Part shown: piece by piece, positions 49,822 through 60,489 of the stretch
Layout: each line of letters opens with the position of its first letter
Position numbering within the stretch: position 1 is the first letter of the stretch
Assembly (NCBI RefSeq): GCF_030867145.1
Contig: NC_134414.1
Span: 81,768,504-81,832,503, forward strand
DNA length: 64,000 nt
Direction: 5' to 3'
From: Opisthocomus hoazin
Taxonomy: Eukaryota > Chordata > Aves > Opisthocomiformes > Opisthocomidae
The notes under the pieces: model-generated
Databases searched by the model: none
The model's input: only the letters and a program-made list of their open reading frames with translations
What the model was told of the DNA's origin: nothing
Made by a program: the position numbers and the translations under genes

Positions 49822-51062
49822 TTCATAGAATCATAGAATGCTTTGGCTTGGAAGGGAATTTTAGATGTCATCTAGCCCAATCCCCCTGCAGTGAGCAGGG
49901 ACATCTTCAACTAGACCAAGCTGCTCAGAGCCCCATCCAACCTGGCCTTGAATGTTTCCAGGGATGGGGCACCTACCACCTCTCTGGGCAACCTGTGACA
50001 GTGTTTCACCACCCTCATGGTAAAAAATTTCTTCCTTACATCCAGTCTAAATCTACCCTCTTTTAGTTTGAAACCATTACTCCTTGTCCTGTCACAACAG
50101 GCCCTACTAAAAAGATTGTCCCCCTCTTTCCTATAGGTTCCCTTTCAGTACTGAAAGGCCACAATAAGGTCTTCCCGGAGCCTTCTCTTCTCCAGGCTGA
50201 ACAGCCCCAACTCTCTCAGCCTTTCCTCATAGGAGAGGTACTCCAGCCCTTGGATCATTTTTGTGGCCTTCTCTGGACCCGCTCCAACAGCTCCATGTCC
50301 TTCTTGTATTGAGGGCTCCAGAGCTGGATGCAGGACTCCAGGTGGGTTCTCACCAGAGTGGAGCAGAGGGGCAGAATCCTTTCCCTCGACCTGCTGGCCA
50401 CACTGCTTTTGATGCAGCCCAGGATATGGTTGGCCTTCTGGGCTGTGAGCGCACATTGGTGGCTCATGTCTGGGTTTTCATACACCGGTACCCCCAAGTC
50501 CTTCTCGGCAGGGCTGCTCTCAGTCCCTTCATGCCCCAGCCTGTACTGATAATAGAGGTTGCCCTGACCCAGATGCAGGACCCTGCACTCGATCTCACTG
50601 TCTGTGCCATTGCTGAAAATATTAAACAGCACTGGTCCCATAACGGATCCCTGAGGGACACCACTTGTCACCAGTGTTCATTTGGACATCAAGCCGTTGA
50701 CCACTACCCTCTGGCTGCGACCTTCCAATCAATTCCTTAGCCACCAAACAGTCCATCCCTTAAATCCCTGTCTCCCCAATTTAGAGAGCAGGATGTTGTG
50801 AGGGACTGTGTCAAAGGGTTTATACAAGTCCAGATAGGTGACATCCATTGCTTTTCCCTTGTCCCTGACATAGTCACTCCATCACAGAAAGCCACTAGGT
50901 TGGTCAGGCAGGACTCGCCCTTGGTGAAGCCATGCTGGCTGCCTCGAATCCCCTCCCTGTCCTCCACGTGCCTTAGCATAACTTCTAGGAGGATGTGCTC
51001 CATGATCTTCCTAGGCATAGAGGTGAGGCTGACAGGTCGGTAGCCATCTGGCTTTACGACTT
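49822..51062 (-). mobile_element. CR1 LINE, 5'-truncated and internally deleted
   Basis: Minus-strand CR1 of about 1.24 kb. The end near 49822 is the reverse complement of ATTCTATGATTCTATGA. Reading 5' to 3', RT segments run from 51062, including [11 protein letters not shown] and [16 protein letters not shown]. These are followed at once by [16 protein letters not shown]. In the other copies a stretch containing the FADD catalytic box lies between these two motifs, so this copy has an internal deletion. Several frameshifts. Non-functional. Confidence 0.95.
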
Positions 51063-51709
51063 CCAGCCTTCATTGTGCTGCTCTACAAGTCACATTTTTT
51101 TTCTGGCCAAATCATAAAGCGTTCATGCATTTTAAAGATCCTGTTCTTTAGAAACGTCTTAAGGTAACCTTCTCTTCCTCTGAGGCATCTTCAGAGCAGG
51201 CAAATGCCCAAGCTGTTTGCAGAGGCTTCCTGGGGGAGGCTATGGGCAGGACACAGACAGACTGAGAGACCTGCTAGGACAACCATCGCTGTAGCGGGGC
51301 AAGGACAGGTGCTACCAGAAGAAGTGGGTCTCAGATTGTGCTGTTACCCACACAGTCAGATAACCAGCCCCAGTACTAAATTATTTTTATTTTTACAGAT
51401 GAGTTGGTGTTATGTGAGAAGTGACAAAGTCTGGGTTTTTTCTAATCAAAGTTCCACAGACAGGAAAGCTGGTAACCACAAATAATGAAACTAATTTTCA
51501 CAAGAAGTCAGTGAAATCTTCAGATCAAAAGATCAGTAAGATTGAAAAAAATTACCTGATATTCATAAATCTGAAAAATTTACTAACCATAAAGTGTCTA
51601 GGGCCTGCAAACCGTACCCCTGCCTCAAGGATCAAACCAAGTGGAAACACCTAGCTCTAGAGCAAAGCGCAGTTATCGCTCCTCTGTTGTAACAGGAGGC
51701 TGCTTTTAC
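51063..51709. other. No gene recognised
   Basis: Unique-looking sequence between the CR1 and a candidate exon. A plus open frame at 51204-51485 has no motif. Confidence 0.45.
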
Positions 51710-51952
51710 CTCATCTGAAGACGGTGACTTTGACAGAGACTAATTTTGGAAACAGGAAGCTACAGGGCCCTGGTCTGACGTGGTAATTCCAGTGAGATAA
51801 CGAGGCTTTCTCTGCTGGTTCTGCAGCCCTGGAGACAAAAATAGTGGTTTGGTACGATGCGATGAAATAGGGAAGCGCGCTGTACTCTGCGGAGTGCCGA
51901 TTCTTGTTCTTTTTGTCGAGAAAGCAACTTCGTGCATGATGCTTAACAACAG
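51710..51952 (-). CDS. Candidate exon near the promoter, with an in-frame stop
   Basis: The strongest exon shape in the window apart from 53591: acceptor aacagaatgtttgtttatag, donor TCAGATGAG/GTAAAA, 243 nt. One frame starts with an ATG in good context (A at -3) and reads MHEVAFSTKRTRIGTPQSTA, rich in Ser, Arg, Lys and Pro as in disordered nuclear proteins. It meets TAG after ASCFQN, then continues SLSKSPSSDE to the donor. A second frame is open until a TGA one base before the donor. So it is either non-coding exon sequence, a gene with a premature stop, or a sequence error. Phase does not link cleanly to 49217-49249. Confidence 0.35.
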
Positions 51953-52685
51953 CTATAAACAAACATTCTGTTAGAGGAGATCCTTTGAGCAACATTAATA
52001 ATTTCCTGTGTATGTGCACATAGCATCCGTCACCAGATCCATACTGCTGGATTATACAACGCGTGTGCATATATGCAATTTACCTCCTAGGCTGGGAGTC
52101 CAGAAAAAGGGAAGCTGCTAACAACAGTGTAATGTTGACTCCAGTACCACTCCTGCAAAACTCAAGACATTTTAATGGAAAAGCTTACCCTTTATTTAAA
52201 ACGCAGCATAATTTTAAGATTTGTTGTGTTTATTACTGCAGTTAAACTCTTTATTGCCTCGGGTTAAACCTAAAAATCAGTGGACTAGGCACTGTCAAGG
52301 GGGAAAAAATCTAACGATCAATTTATGAAGCGGTGGCAGTGATCTGCTAACTCTGTGGCTCTCCACTTCTCCAGCTGGCAAGGTCCTGCAAACGCTGGCG
52401 AAGAGGCGTAGGTGTCTCTGAGGACGGTTCAGGCCCACCACTGACCGGTGAATCCCAGCCGGCCGCGCACCTCCAGCCACCTTCCCAGCCACACGCTCTG
52501 CTGAACTACGTGGGACCCAGTTGACAACTGGCGTGGGCTCGGCAAGCGGAAACCCAGGATTTGGGAGAGGCGTTTCTCTCAGAAACAGAGCTCAGCAGAG
52601 CTCAGCACCGCCGCGACAACATGGCTCCCGCCCCAACCCGCAGCGGCAGCGCCCAGGCTGCCTCCACAGCACCCGGGGCACCTAC
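51953..52685. other. Proposed first intron of the minus-strand transcript
   Basis: Composition rises toward the CpG island. No further exon or repeat recognised. Confidence 0.4.
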
Positions 52686-52830
52686 CGGCCCTCAGCCTGG
52701 AGCAGCTGACACGGCAGGAGGAGACTAGTGAGGAAGCGGGATCGTTCACATCTATCTTCCCACACCACCAAAATTCGCTAGGAGAACTCCGCGCCATACC
52801 GAGCTCACATCGGTGCCCGTCAGCCGTGGG
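52686..52830 (-). other. Candidate first exon of a divergent minus-strand transcript
   Basis: The donor AGGGCCG/GTAGGT at 52686 lies in the CpG island, about 0.9 kb from and divergent to the plus-strand exon. An ATG at 52797 opens a frame (MARSSPSEFWWCGKIDVNDP) that leaves in phase 1. The upstream limit is a guess. It may be purely 5' UTR. Confidence 0.3.
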
Positions 52831-53411
52831 CCCGGCGCGGCACCGCTTGCGAACACGAGACTCAAAGCCGTGCTGTGGGCCCGATCACCGGGCGTCCCAG
52901 GCTTCGCGCTGGGCAACTTTTCCTGAGGAAAAGCAGGAAAACGGGGTGCCTGGGTGAAGAGAGGGCGGCGGTGCGAGAGCGTGCGGCTCGGCTGCTAAAC
53001 CCCGGGGCCGGTGTTGGAGTCCTGGAGCTCATCCCGCCGTGAAAACGGGGCCTCCTCGCTCCGGTGCCCTCCGTTTTCGGCTGCGCAGGACCGGCCGGGG
53101 CTGGGCAGCGCCAACCCGCACGCCCCGACGCCCTGCTCGGGCTGCTGCTGCTGCTCCAGCCCGCCGGGAAACCGCGCTCCCGGCCCCAGCGCGACGCCTC
53201 CGGCCCGCCGGGGTGCCGGGCTCCGCCGCCGCCCTCCCTCCCCGCCTCCCTCCCCGGGTAACGGCCGCCACCCCCGGGGAGAGGCCGCCCGGCCGCCGCG
53301 CCCTGACGAGTGCCGCCAGCCTGAGGAGCAGGCTCCGCAACCCCCGCTGTCCCACCGCCGCGGCGGGCGGCAGGGAGGAGCCGGCTCCCCGGCGGGAGGG
53401 GCAGCCCCGGC

Positions 53412-53436
53412 GGGCCGGGCCGGGCCGGGCCGGGCC
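53412..53436 (+). repeat. (GGGCC)5 tandem repeat
   Basis: Five GGGCC units upstream of the signal-peptide ATG. Five G3 runs could form a G-quadruplex in DNA or in the 5' leader RNA. Confidence 0.85.
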
Positions 53437-53590
53437 GCCCTCGCCCTCCTCCTTCCCCCGCGGCGGCGGGGCAGCGCCCGGGCGGGCTGGGCGTGTTCGG
53501 CGCGGTGCCGCCCTCCGGCCCGGGCGGGAGCGGCTGCGGCGTTCCGGGCGCGGCTGTCAGGGAGCGGGCGGTGTGTGCGGGCAGGCGGCC

Positions 53591-53651
53591 ATGCGGCGCT
53601 GGAGGCTCCTTCCCGCGGTGGTGCTCCTCGCCGTCCTGGTCCCCGTCAGAG
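53591..53651 (+). CDS. First coding exon: signal peptide of a secreted or membrane protein
   Basis: ATG at 53591 follows GCGGCC, with G at -3. The exon encodes MRRWRLLPAVVLLAVLVPVR and one base of the next codon, then a donor (GTCAGAG/GTGAGG) at 53652. The peptide has a basic start, a hydrophobic core of about 12 residues and a short polar end, as in an N-terminal signal peptide. Exons that hold just a signal peptide and end in phase 1 are typical of receptors and other extracellular multidomain proteins. The next exon is outside the window or not recognised, so the first intron exceeds 10 kb. The frame is open upstream, but no better start is visible. Gene identity cannot be told from the signal peptide. 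Confidence 0.7.
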
Positions 53652-54060
53652 GTGAGGAGGGGCCCTGCCGCGGACCCCGGCCGCCCCGCCGGGGTCGGGG
53701 AGGGACGGCTCCGCTGCCCTCCATCCCCGGGGCGGGCGGCCGGGCGCTGCCGCCCCGCACGGAGGTCGCGGGGGATCGGCGGGGCGGCCCCGGGGAGCGG
53801 GGGAGCCCGGGCGGCCCCGCGGGCGGCGGCTGCCCGGGGCAGGGAGGCGGCGCGCTCCCTCCAGCCCTGTTCTGGGTCGTTTCTGTGTGGGTTTTTCTTT
53901 CTTTTTGGTCACTCCTGACTAACCGGAGAAGTATTCGTGAGCTTGCTGCCTCCCTCCGGCACTGGCTCCGGTGAATAGGTGGTGCCGGCCCCGGGGGTGC
54001 CGGGGGGAGGCTGGGCGGGGGCTTCGGGGGAGCTCGGCGGGAGCTCGGCTTCCATTTTAG

Positions 54061-57000
54061 GAAAGCAAGAGGAGTTACGGCAGTTCCAGGGCGACAGACA
54101 GACAGTTACTCACCAGAAAGTCTGCTGTCACAAGGTAGCCTTTTTGAAAGAAAAAAAAAATTATTATGGCAAAAACTGCAAGGTAGAACACACCGGTGTG
54201 TTTTCTGAGAAGCCACTCACGGCTTCAGCGTGTGTCGGGGACGATTTTCTTGAACCCTGATCGAAACGGTGTGGATGTGATAGCACATTGGTATTAAGTG
54301 TAAGTAGAAAACTAACAAAGTTCCCAATATGAGGTTTTTTTCGGGAGGAAGACCCCTGAACTGGAATATGCAGGGCAAACTGTCATTTCCTATTTGTAGG
54401 TCTTGTTTCTGAAACCCCTTTTTATTTTTCCTTTTTACCATATTAATAGGTATTTTCTTTCAGGTGCTTTGTAAAAGTAGCGCTTCAAAACTTAAATAAC
54501 TGTCTCTTTGCTGTAAGAGAGAAGGAAAAATATCTGTTCCTAGCTTTGCCTGGAAGCTGCAGATACTGCATGCAGGACTCCAGGCTCCAAGCCTGTTTCA
54601 GTTCAGTTCTTCTGTTGTGTCCTTCTTGCGATCTTAACTGCTGGGTTAGCAAAGCTGAGCTCTTGGAAAAATAGTAGAATTGTACAGTAATTGCCTTTAA
54701 AAGAGACAGAGGATTCAGGCTGCTGACATTCAGGTATCACCTTATTACTTGTGTGGAAAGCTTGCTCCTCACGGTCACAGACAGCAAGATCTTTGGTGTG
54801 ATGCTCTTAAGGTGTGGGAATATTTGGAGTCACTCAGAAAAAGTCTTTCTGAACTTGCAGCCCAGAAGTTTGGAGTTGGAGAGAGTCTGTCTGGTTTCTG
54901 GTTTGCTGGAAGGAAAGCACACAAAAAACTGCCTTCAGCAGTTTTGTTTCAAATTCTGAGGAAAATGATGCTACATTTTTAACAGATTGCTCTTAAAAAG
55001 CTGGTTGATTTAGCTAGTTACTGGTTAATGCTGATAATATGAACCAAGTAGATAGGTTATAATTAGTTTGGACACTTTTTCCTTAAACAAAATGTGTAAA
55101 AATTTGATAACTGTTGAGAATGTCAGCCTGGGGAGGGTGGGGCCCTCCAGGGGAAGTTCACATTTGTGGTGGTGCAATCTTAAATTAAAATAAAGGCAAA
55201 CCCTGAAATGCATACTTTTGAAAATTTGAATTTCACTGTTGACAGACTGTCTGTAGTTTGATTTTGCAGCACTGCCATAGAAAGTTAAGGATCTTACCGT
55301 ATAAGCACTTCAGCTGTTATGCAACTGGTTTCACTGGGACCTCTTGCTTTCACGATGCAAGCGGACAAGTTGATGCCTTGCGACTGAGAATTTTTCATGG
55401 GATCATCCATTTTAGGGGCGTGAAAGCCATTAGTGTTAAAATGATATTCAACGTGTCATAAGGATTTGATCGTATTATTAAGAAAGGGTGAACTTTGTTA
55501 TTTGAGCTTGCGCCGAAAAAGAGCTTGCAATTTTAACCTCAGAACTGATATTCAGGTGTTGTCTCATTTGCCAAGTATCCGCTCTGCAAGTCAGGCAAAG
55601 CTGGAATTTAGCTGTCATTGGGGCTGGATCCAGAGGAAGGTCAAGTGTGAGTTTTTATATCATCAGTGTCTATAGGCAGTCTAACAGCTTGCCCCTGCTG
55701 AGGAGCGGGATCTTTCCCTTACTCTCCTCCTGCACTTGGGCTGGTGCCCATCGGGCCCTGTGCTGAGATGATTCAGCTTGATAAATCGACAGTGACTAAT
55801 CTGGTGCACTGAGTTTGCTCTGCGGTGCGGTGCGTTTGGTGGGTGTCAGAGCCAGCGCAAGGGAGCGGCAGGGCCGAGCATAGGGGAGTGGAGACGAGGA
55901 GTGGGCCGGAGGCTTCCTGCTCCAGCTGGCTGCGAGGTGCCAGCCGCCTCAGCTGTCTGACGTCTGCACAACCACCAGGTTAGCCTTGCGTCTAATTTTA
56001 GGTACCTGGTTTTCAAAATACAGCAGCAAAAGAAGTATTAGGCAGCAGATCTTCTATATAATTTATATGAAGAGCGCAGCAGAAGGAGAATTAGACAAAA
56101 ACATCCATACATGATGAGCGGCAGGAAACTACTGCATGCGGACACGAGGCTCAAAAGTTTCCCTTACCTACTGTAGAAGGATTGAGGCATGAAAAGCTGT
56201 CTGCCTGCTGAGGAGCTCTAGTCTGGACTCAGTAATATATGCTTTAAGTATCCTTTGCAAGAATTGAGTAGGGCTTGTTGATTGAAACACAGTTGCCGCA
56301 AGAAATAGCAGTGGTAGTGAACACCGGGAGGTGAGCAAAATACAGGCTGGAAGCTGAGGTATCTGTGTTGTAAGATCAGTAGCCCGAGGTGAATTACGAG
56401 TGGAGATCCCTTATTTGTAAGCCTGCCATAATTACAGGGCTATGAGCAAAGGGAAGGAAACACTTGTGCCCCTGACTTCTTGTTGAGGCAAGTCAGTGTT
56501 GACAGAAATGACTAGTTGGATGAAAAACGGTGAAACGAACCTGTCTGTAACACAGTGGACGGAGCTTTCAGCCGGGGCAGAGAGGTGGCGCAGGGACTCC
56601 TGGAGACGAGTCTCTGCTTTCTGGGCTCTGGAGTTGTTTTCCTTTAAAATCTGATTTAAAAAAACAAACAAAAACAATCACACAACTTTCTTTCACTTGA
56701 ACAATTCTAGTAGCAGTGCTAGTGTGCCTACATGGCAGCATGAACTTGAAAAGAGCAGCACGTGTTTCTTCATCTTTCTGTTTCCTCTAATTTGAAATGG
56801 GTAAGAGAGTTTTTTTGTGTTGTTGTTTATATAAAATGGCCACTGCACTGCTACATTAAAATGACATCACTGCAACAATCCTTAAGCTTTCTGTAGTTAC
56901 AGTGATATAACTTGGCAAGAGTTAAGTGTGACTCAGCCTACTGCCATCCAGCCAAGACCAATTTCAATATTTTCCTGATGTTTCTCTGTTGCATGTGATG

Positions 57001-57264
57001 GGGTTGCCTGCAGTTGCGAAAGGACTCTGCTTTAACTCTTGCTATGTTGATCCTCTCACTGCAATCAACTTGTATTTCATCAGGTAACAGCTGTGTTAGT
57101 GAAATTCAATAATAACAGTAATCTTCATCAGTTAAGATCATCTCGGCAGGGGCAAGCCTCTTTCTTTTAGCCAGCAGTTGCTGGCACGGGAACCTACTCT
57201 GTGGAGTCCAGTATAAGTGGTTTGAGAGAATGTTATGAGCAAAACAGTCTCAGTTTGGGGAACT
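54061..57264. other. Intron 1 of the plus-strand gene, no feature recognised
   Basis: Ordinary mixed composition after the CpG island. No exon with paired splice sites or recognised repeat. Confidence 0.5.
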
Positions 57265-57279
57265 TGATTCTATGATTCT
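57265..57279 (+). repeat. Isolated CR1-type 3' tail (GATTCTATGATTCTA)
   Basis: The terminal CR1 octamer motif occurs without a recognisable CR1 body upstream. It may be the stub of a very short insertion, or of an old copy with a lost body. Confidence 0.4.
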
Positions 57280-57608
57280 AACTGTTACTTAGATTAGCTT
57301 ACGGTCAGTTAACTTGAACTTCTAATCATGGACATGGGAACTGAGAGACAATCAAGCCCCTAAGGTCCTCCCCCTTTCCCTACTTCGAGCTTAAGCCAAA
57401 CACCCCTACCCCACCTCAGCTTCCCTGGTTTTTGCTGCAGCTTACCCTAAGCCCATCCCCTGCTCCTTCGGTGAGGTGACGGGCAGAGCAGGGAGGTTGT
57501 ATGCCCAGTGGTTTCTTTCTGCTGCTAGTGCTTGCTTCCTGCTGATTTTTCTGTGCTCCTCTTTGCTTCTCGGTGTCCCTGCTCCAGCGAGGGTCGCTTA
57601 TGGTCCCG

Positions 57609-57718
57609 CAGGGCTGTCCCTGCCCTGGTGTGGGTGGCGCTTGTGTGAGTGGCCCACAGCTGCAGTCCCTCAGGGCTGTCCTTGCCCTGATGTGGGTGGC
57701 TTATAGCTATAGTCCCTC
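57609..57718 (+). repeat. Two-unit minisatellite
   Basis: Two imperfect copies of CAGGGCTGTCC(C/T)TGCCCTG plus (G/A)TGTGGGTGGC and ...TCCCT, at about 57609-57670 and 57671-57718. The second is shorter by an internal loss. A third partial unit may precede them (GGGTCGCTTATGGTCCCG). Confidence 0.6.
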
Positions 57719-58439
57719 AGCAATGTACCCTGTTGGCATGGACCCTCTGCTGGCCAGAGCACATCTCCAGCCCCATGTGCCCTCTGCAGTCCCTCCCTCT
57801 GCGAGTCTCTCAGGCCATCTCCTCACGTCTCCTGTCCCTGCTGGCTCATGCTCTTTCTTACATATGCTCAAGCAGGAATACTCTGTGTGCTCCTCTGACC
57901 AGTTGGAGGTTTGGTGCACGCGGTTGGTGTCAGTGCCAATGTGACATGACTGTAAGCAGCACGGGGCAGTTCATGGCTTCTTCCCAGACAGGGCAGCCTG
58001 CAGCCTTCTGCTGCTGGAACCCTGCCCAGATCACGCCCGGTGCATTCTTGAGCAACGTGTACCTAGGAACTGTTTGGACATATGTCTTGTCTGTAAAGAC
58101 ATAGGTCTTGTGTCTCCAAAACACACGGCATAGTTCATGAAGTAGACTAAGATCATTTGTCATATGTAAAAACACATATTTAATTTCATTATGACTTTTC
58201 AAAAGGCCACCTAGTAGGTAATTTCTGGTCCTCAAGTGACAAGGACTCCTTCCTTAGGGATTTCAGTTGCTGCAGGAGGATAGACACGATCTTGTGTCTA
58301 AATTCTGGTATCCCCAGGGCTGGCTGGCACTTTGTCACCCAGCTGAACTTGGGGTAGATGGTTTTCTGCAGGGCTGCTATGACAGGTTCCTACTTTTATG
58401 TTAACTGCTTTCCACCCAGCTTTGTAGAAGTGAGATTCC
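57719..58439. other. No feature recognised; possibly ERV flank
   Basis: Lies downstream (minus sense) of the integrase motifs. It may include the rest of the endogenous retrovirus, but I find no env motif or LTR. Confidence 0.35.
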
Positions 58440-59885
58440 CTTTCCCTGGAGTGCAGTTTCAAGTTAGCCATTGTACTGTACTACCTTTCCAGATGCATGG
58501 GGATTAGAGGGAATATGATATACCCGCTCTGCTCCACAGTCTTCCCCTCATTCTTGGACAGCTGTGGTTTTGAAATGACTGCTGCTGTCTGAGTCTAGCC
58601 GAGGTGCATTCCATCATGCCAACAAATACGTTTGTTTGTTCCATGTAGGGTGCTGCCTACATTTTCTTTCCAAGTAGAAAAGCTGCTAGCAATCCATTGC
58701 TAGCTTTGCGACTGTGAGGACACAGCACTGCTGGTGTTGCTGAAGAGAAGGGGGCTGATCTACTTGCCAGGCTTCTCCAGACTTCCCTTTCTCTCAGTGC
58801 ACATACTGGTTTGTCATTCATACTTTCCGTGTGTGTGGTATTGTTCCACAGATCTCACACTGCCTAGTTACTTGCACTATGGCTTCCTGAGACATGTCTA
58901 AGCTGCATTTTCTGCTCCAGTACATGAGCAGCAGTTTTGTGGACCCACCTGGCTAAAAATAGCTTTCCTTTGAGCTCACACCCTAAATCTATGCTGGGAA
59001 GTTGAGCTAGCTGGTCAACCTTGTTATTCTGTTCTCAAATTGCCTTTGAATTTCAGATATGTGCATTAACATCATGCGTTCAAGTAGATGTTTCTCAGAA
59101 TAATGCTGTTGTATTACTTTCCATTCTTCTGATGCTGAAACTGGTTTTCCTCACTGCTGCTGATTATCATGATTCCAATCTGTGAGCCGTTTCTGCACTG
59201 TATTTGTGCTCACTCAGGAGTCTGTGTATATGTGTACTCAGGGCTACTGATGCTCCTGAGCATGTTCCAAGGTGACTCCAAAGGCCATTACTTCTGCAAA
59301 CTGATGGCAGCCTCTCGTCCCTTTGCAGGTGACAGTCTCTCCTGTGGCGGGGCTCCAAGCTGCTTGGAGCCTCATTTCCTGCTGTGGTTTTACAGGATCC
59401 ATCAGTAAACAAACTCCACTGGTTATTTTCAGCATATAGTTCATCATATGCTGAGGTATTTTATAGCCAGAGGAGTTCAGTCTTCCTCATATTGTTGATT
59501 TGCTGGCCACAGACTGATCAGTTCAAGTTGAGAAAGATAAAGATTACCTGTTGCCCATTGCTTAGTGCTTCTTCGAGAGTTTTTCCTGTAATCAGTTCAT
59601 TATCAGTGCAGTGGAAAGGTTCTGTAGAGGTGTGTTGCTTTAAGGTTTTGTGGCTGATGCTGTGGCAGTGGGTAGGACTGTGTTTCCACCCCTTGCAACG
59701 GCCAGTTCCAGACATATTGCACACTGTTGCAGGTGAAGCAATTCATGTCTTGTTTCTTCAGCCAGAGGGATTGAAAAGAAAGCATTTGCAACATCAGTTG
59801 TAACGTACCAGACCTATTCTTTGGCTTCTGGCTTGTGCAAGAGCTGCAGCACACCTGGAACTAGAACTGTTAATGTAGTCGGCTG
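58440..59885 (-). pseudogene. Endogenous retrovirus pol remnant (RT second half, RNase H, integrase)
   Basis: Minus strand, read from 59885 downward. An RT segment reads TDVANAFFSIPLAEETRHE (about 59742-59798), preceded by an in-frame TAG at 59814-59816. GWKHSPTHCH follows at about 59665-59691. The RT catalytic box position reads CTDN (about 59599-59610) in place of the family's Y-x-D-D. RNase H shows TDGSC (about 59392-59406) and, in a shifted frame, QFAEV (about 59289-59303). Integrase shows a zinc-finger end CEIC (58848-58859) and a core piece, VYHIPSNPHASGKVVQYNG (58467-58523), followed by a stop. Multiple frameshifts and stops make it a fossil. The gene order is the retroviral one. The motif style suggests an ERV-L-like (class III) element, which is inference. 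The rest of RT is at 62844-63000. Confidence 0.85.
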
Positions 59886-59890
59886 AACTC

Positions 59891-60489
59891 AGCATTGTAC
59901 AAGTATACACAGAAGGTCAGTCTGACCTAAGTATTTAGCTAGAATATGTACTCTAGGGTTAATGGAAGGCCAAGATGTTGATGAGTGGTTGATACAGGAA
60001 TGTCTAATCAGGAACTACTGTCTTTGGCAACAAAGTATAGGTTGGAAACATATGTAAGCTAATTAAGCTGTTTTTGAACAATTTGGAAATACCAGCAGAA
60101 GAATGATAAAGAACACCCTTAAGCAAACGATCCTCATTATAATACTAAAAATCACACCCCTTGAGCTGGAGACCCTGGCTCAAGCAGAGACCCTTACTCA
60201 CTGAGCATGCGTCTTAAATTTAATGAGTACTGTGTCTTTAAACCAAAGTGAGAAGAAAACTAACCAATCATAGTTAGGAGGGTATCGCTGACAGGCGGAA
60301 CTAGCATTTTTAACTCCGTAAATATGTGATGTGATTGTAACCAGGTGTGCTAGCTTTATGGAAATCCACCTAGCACCTGGTTTTGTGCAAAACCAGAAAT
60401 AAACTGGTATCTTGGCTCTGTGTGCATATTGGATGTTGTATGCCAGGTAATGAACTCCGTTTGTGAGACAACACTAATGCAGCAGCTAC
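59891..60489 (+). mobile_element. LTR-like segment (tentative)
   Basis: About 600 bp with a CCAAT box (60264-60268), AATAAA (60398-60403) and a GT-rich stretch after it, in the order expected of a U3-R-U5 promoter/poly(A) unit on the plus strand. It sits inside the interrupted retroviral pol, directly before the CR1. I could not place TG...CA ends or a matched partner LTR. It might instead be old unique DNA carried in with the insertion. Confidence 0.35.

Larger units (their letters stand above)
52560..54060. promoter_or_regulatory. CpG island, probably a bidirectional promoter
   Basis: Dense CpG and GC-rich from about 52.6 to 54.06 kb. On the plus side it contains the signal-peptide exon at 53591-53651. 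On the minus side a donor (AGGGCCG/GTAGGT) at 52686 would end a first exon. Long open frames here (214 and 311 codons on plus) are due to composition. Confidence 0.75.

Noticed and set aside
53011..53974. 214- and 311-codon open frames around the signal-peptide exon
   Set aside because: CpG-island composition. Only the piece from 53591 to the donor at 53651 has a recognisable feature.
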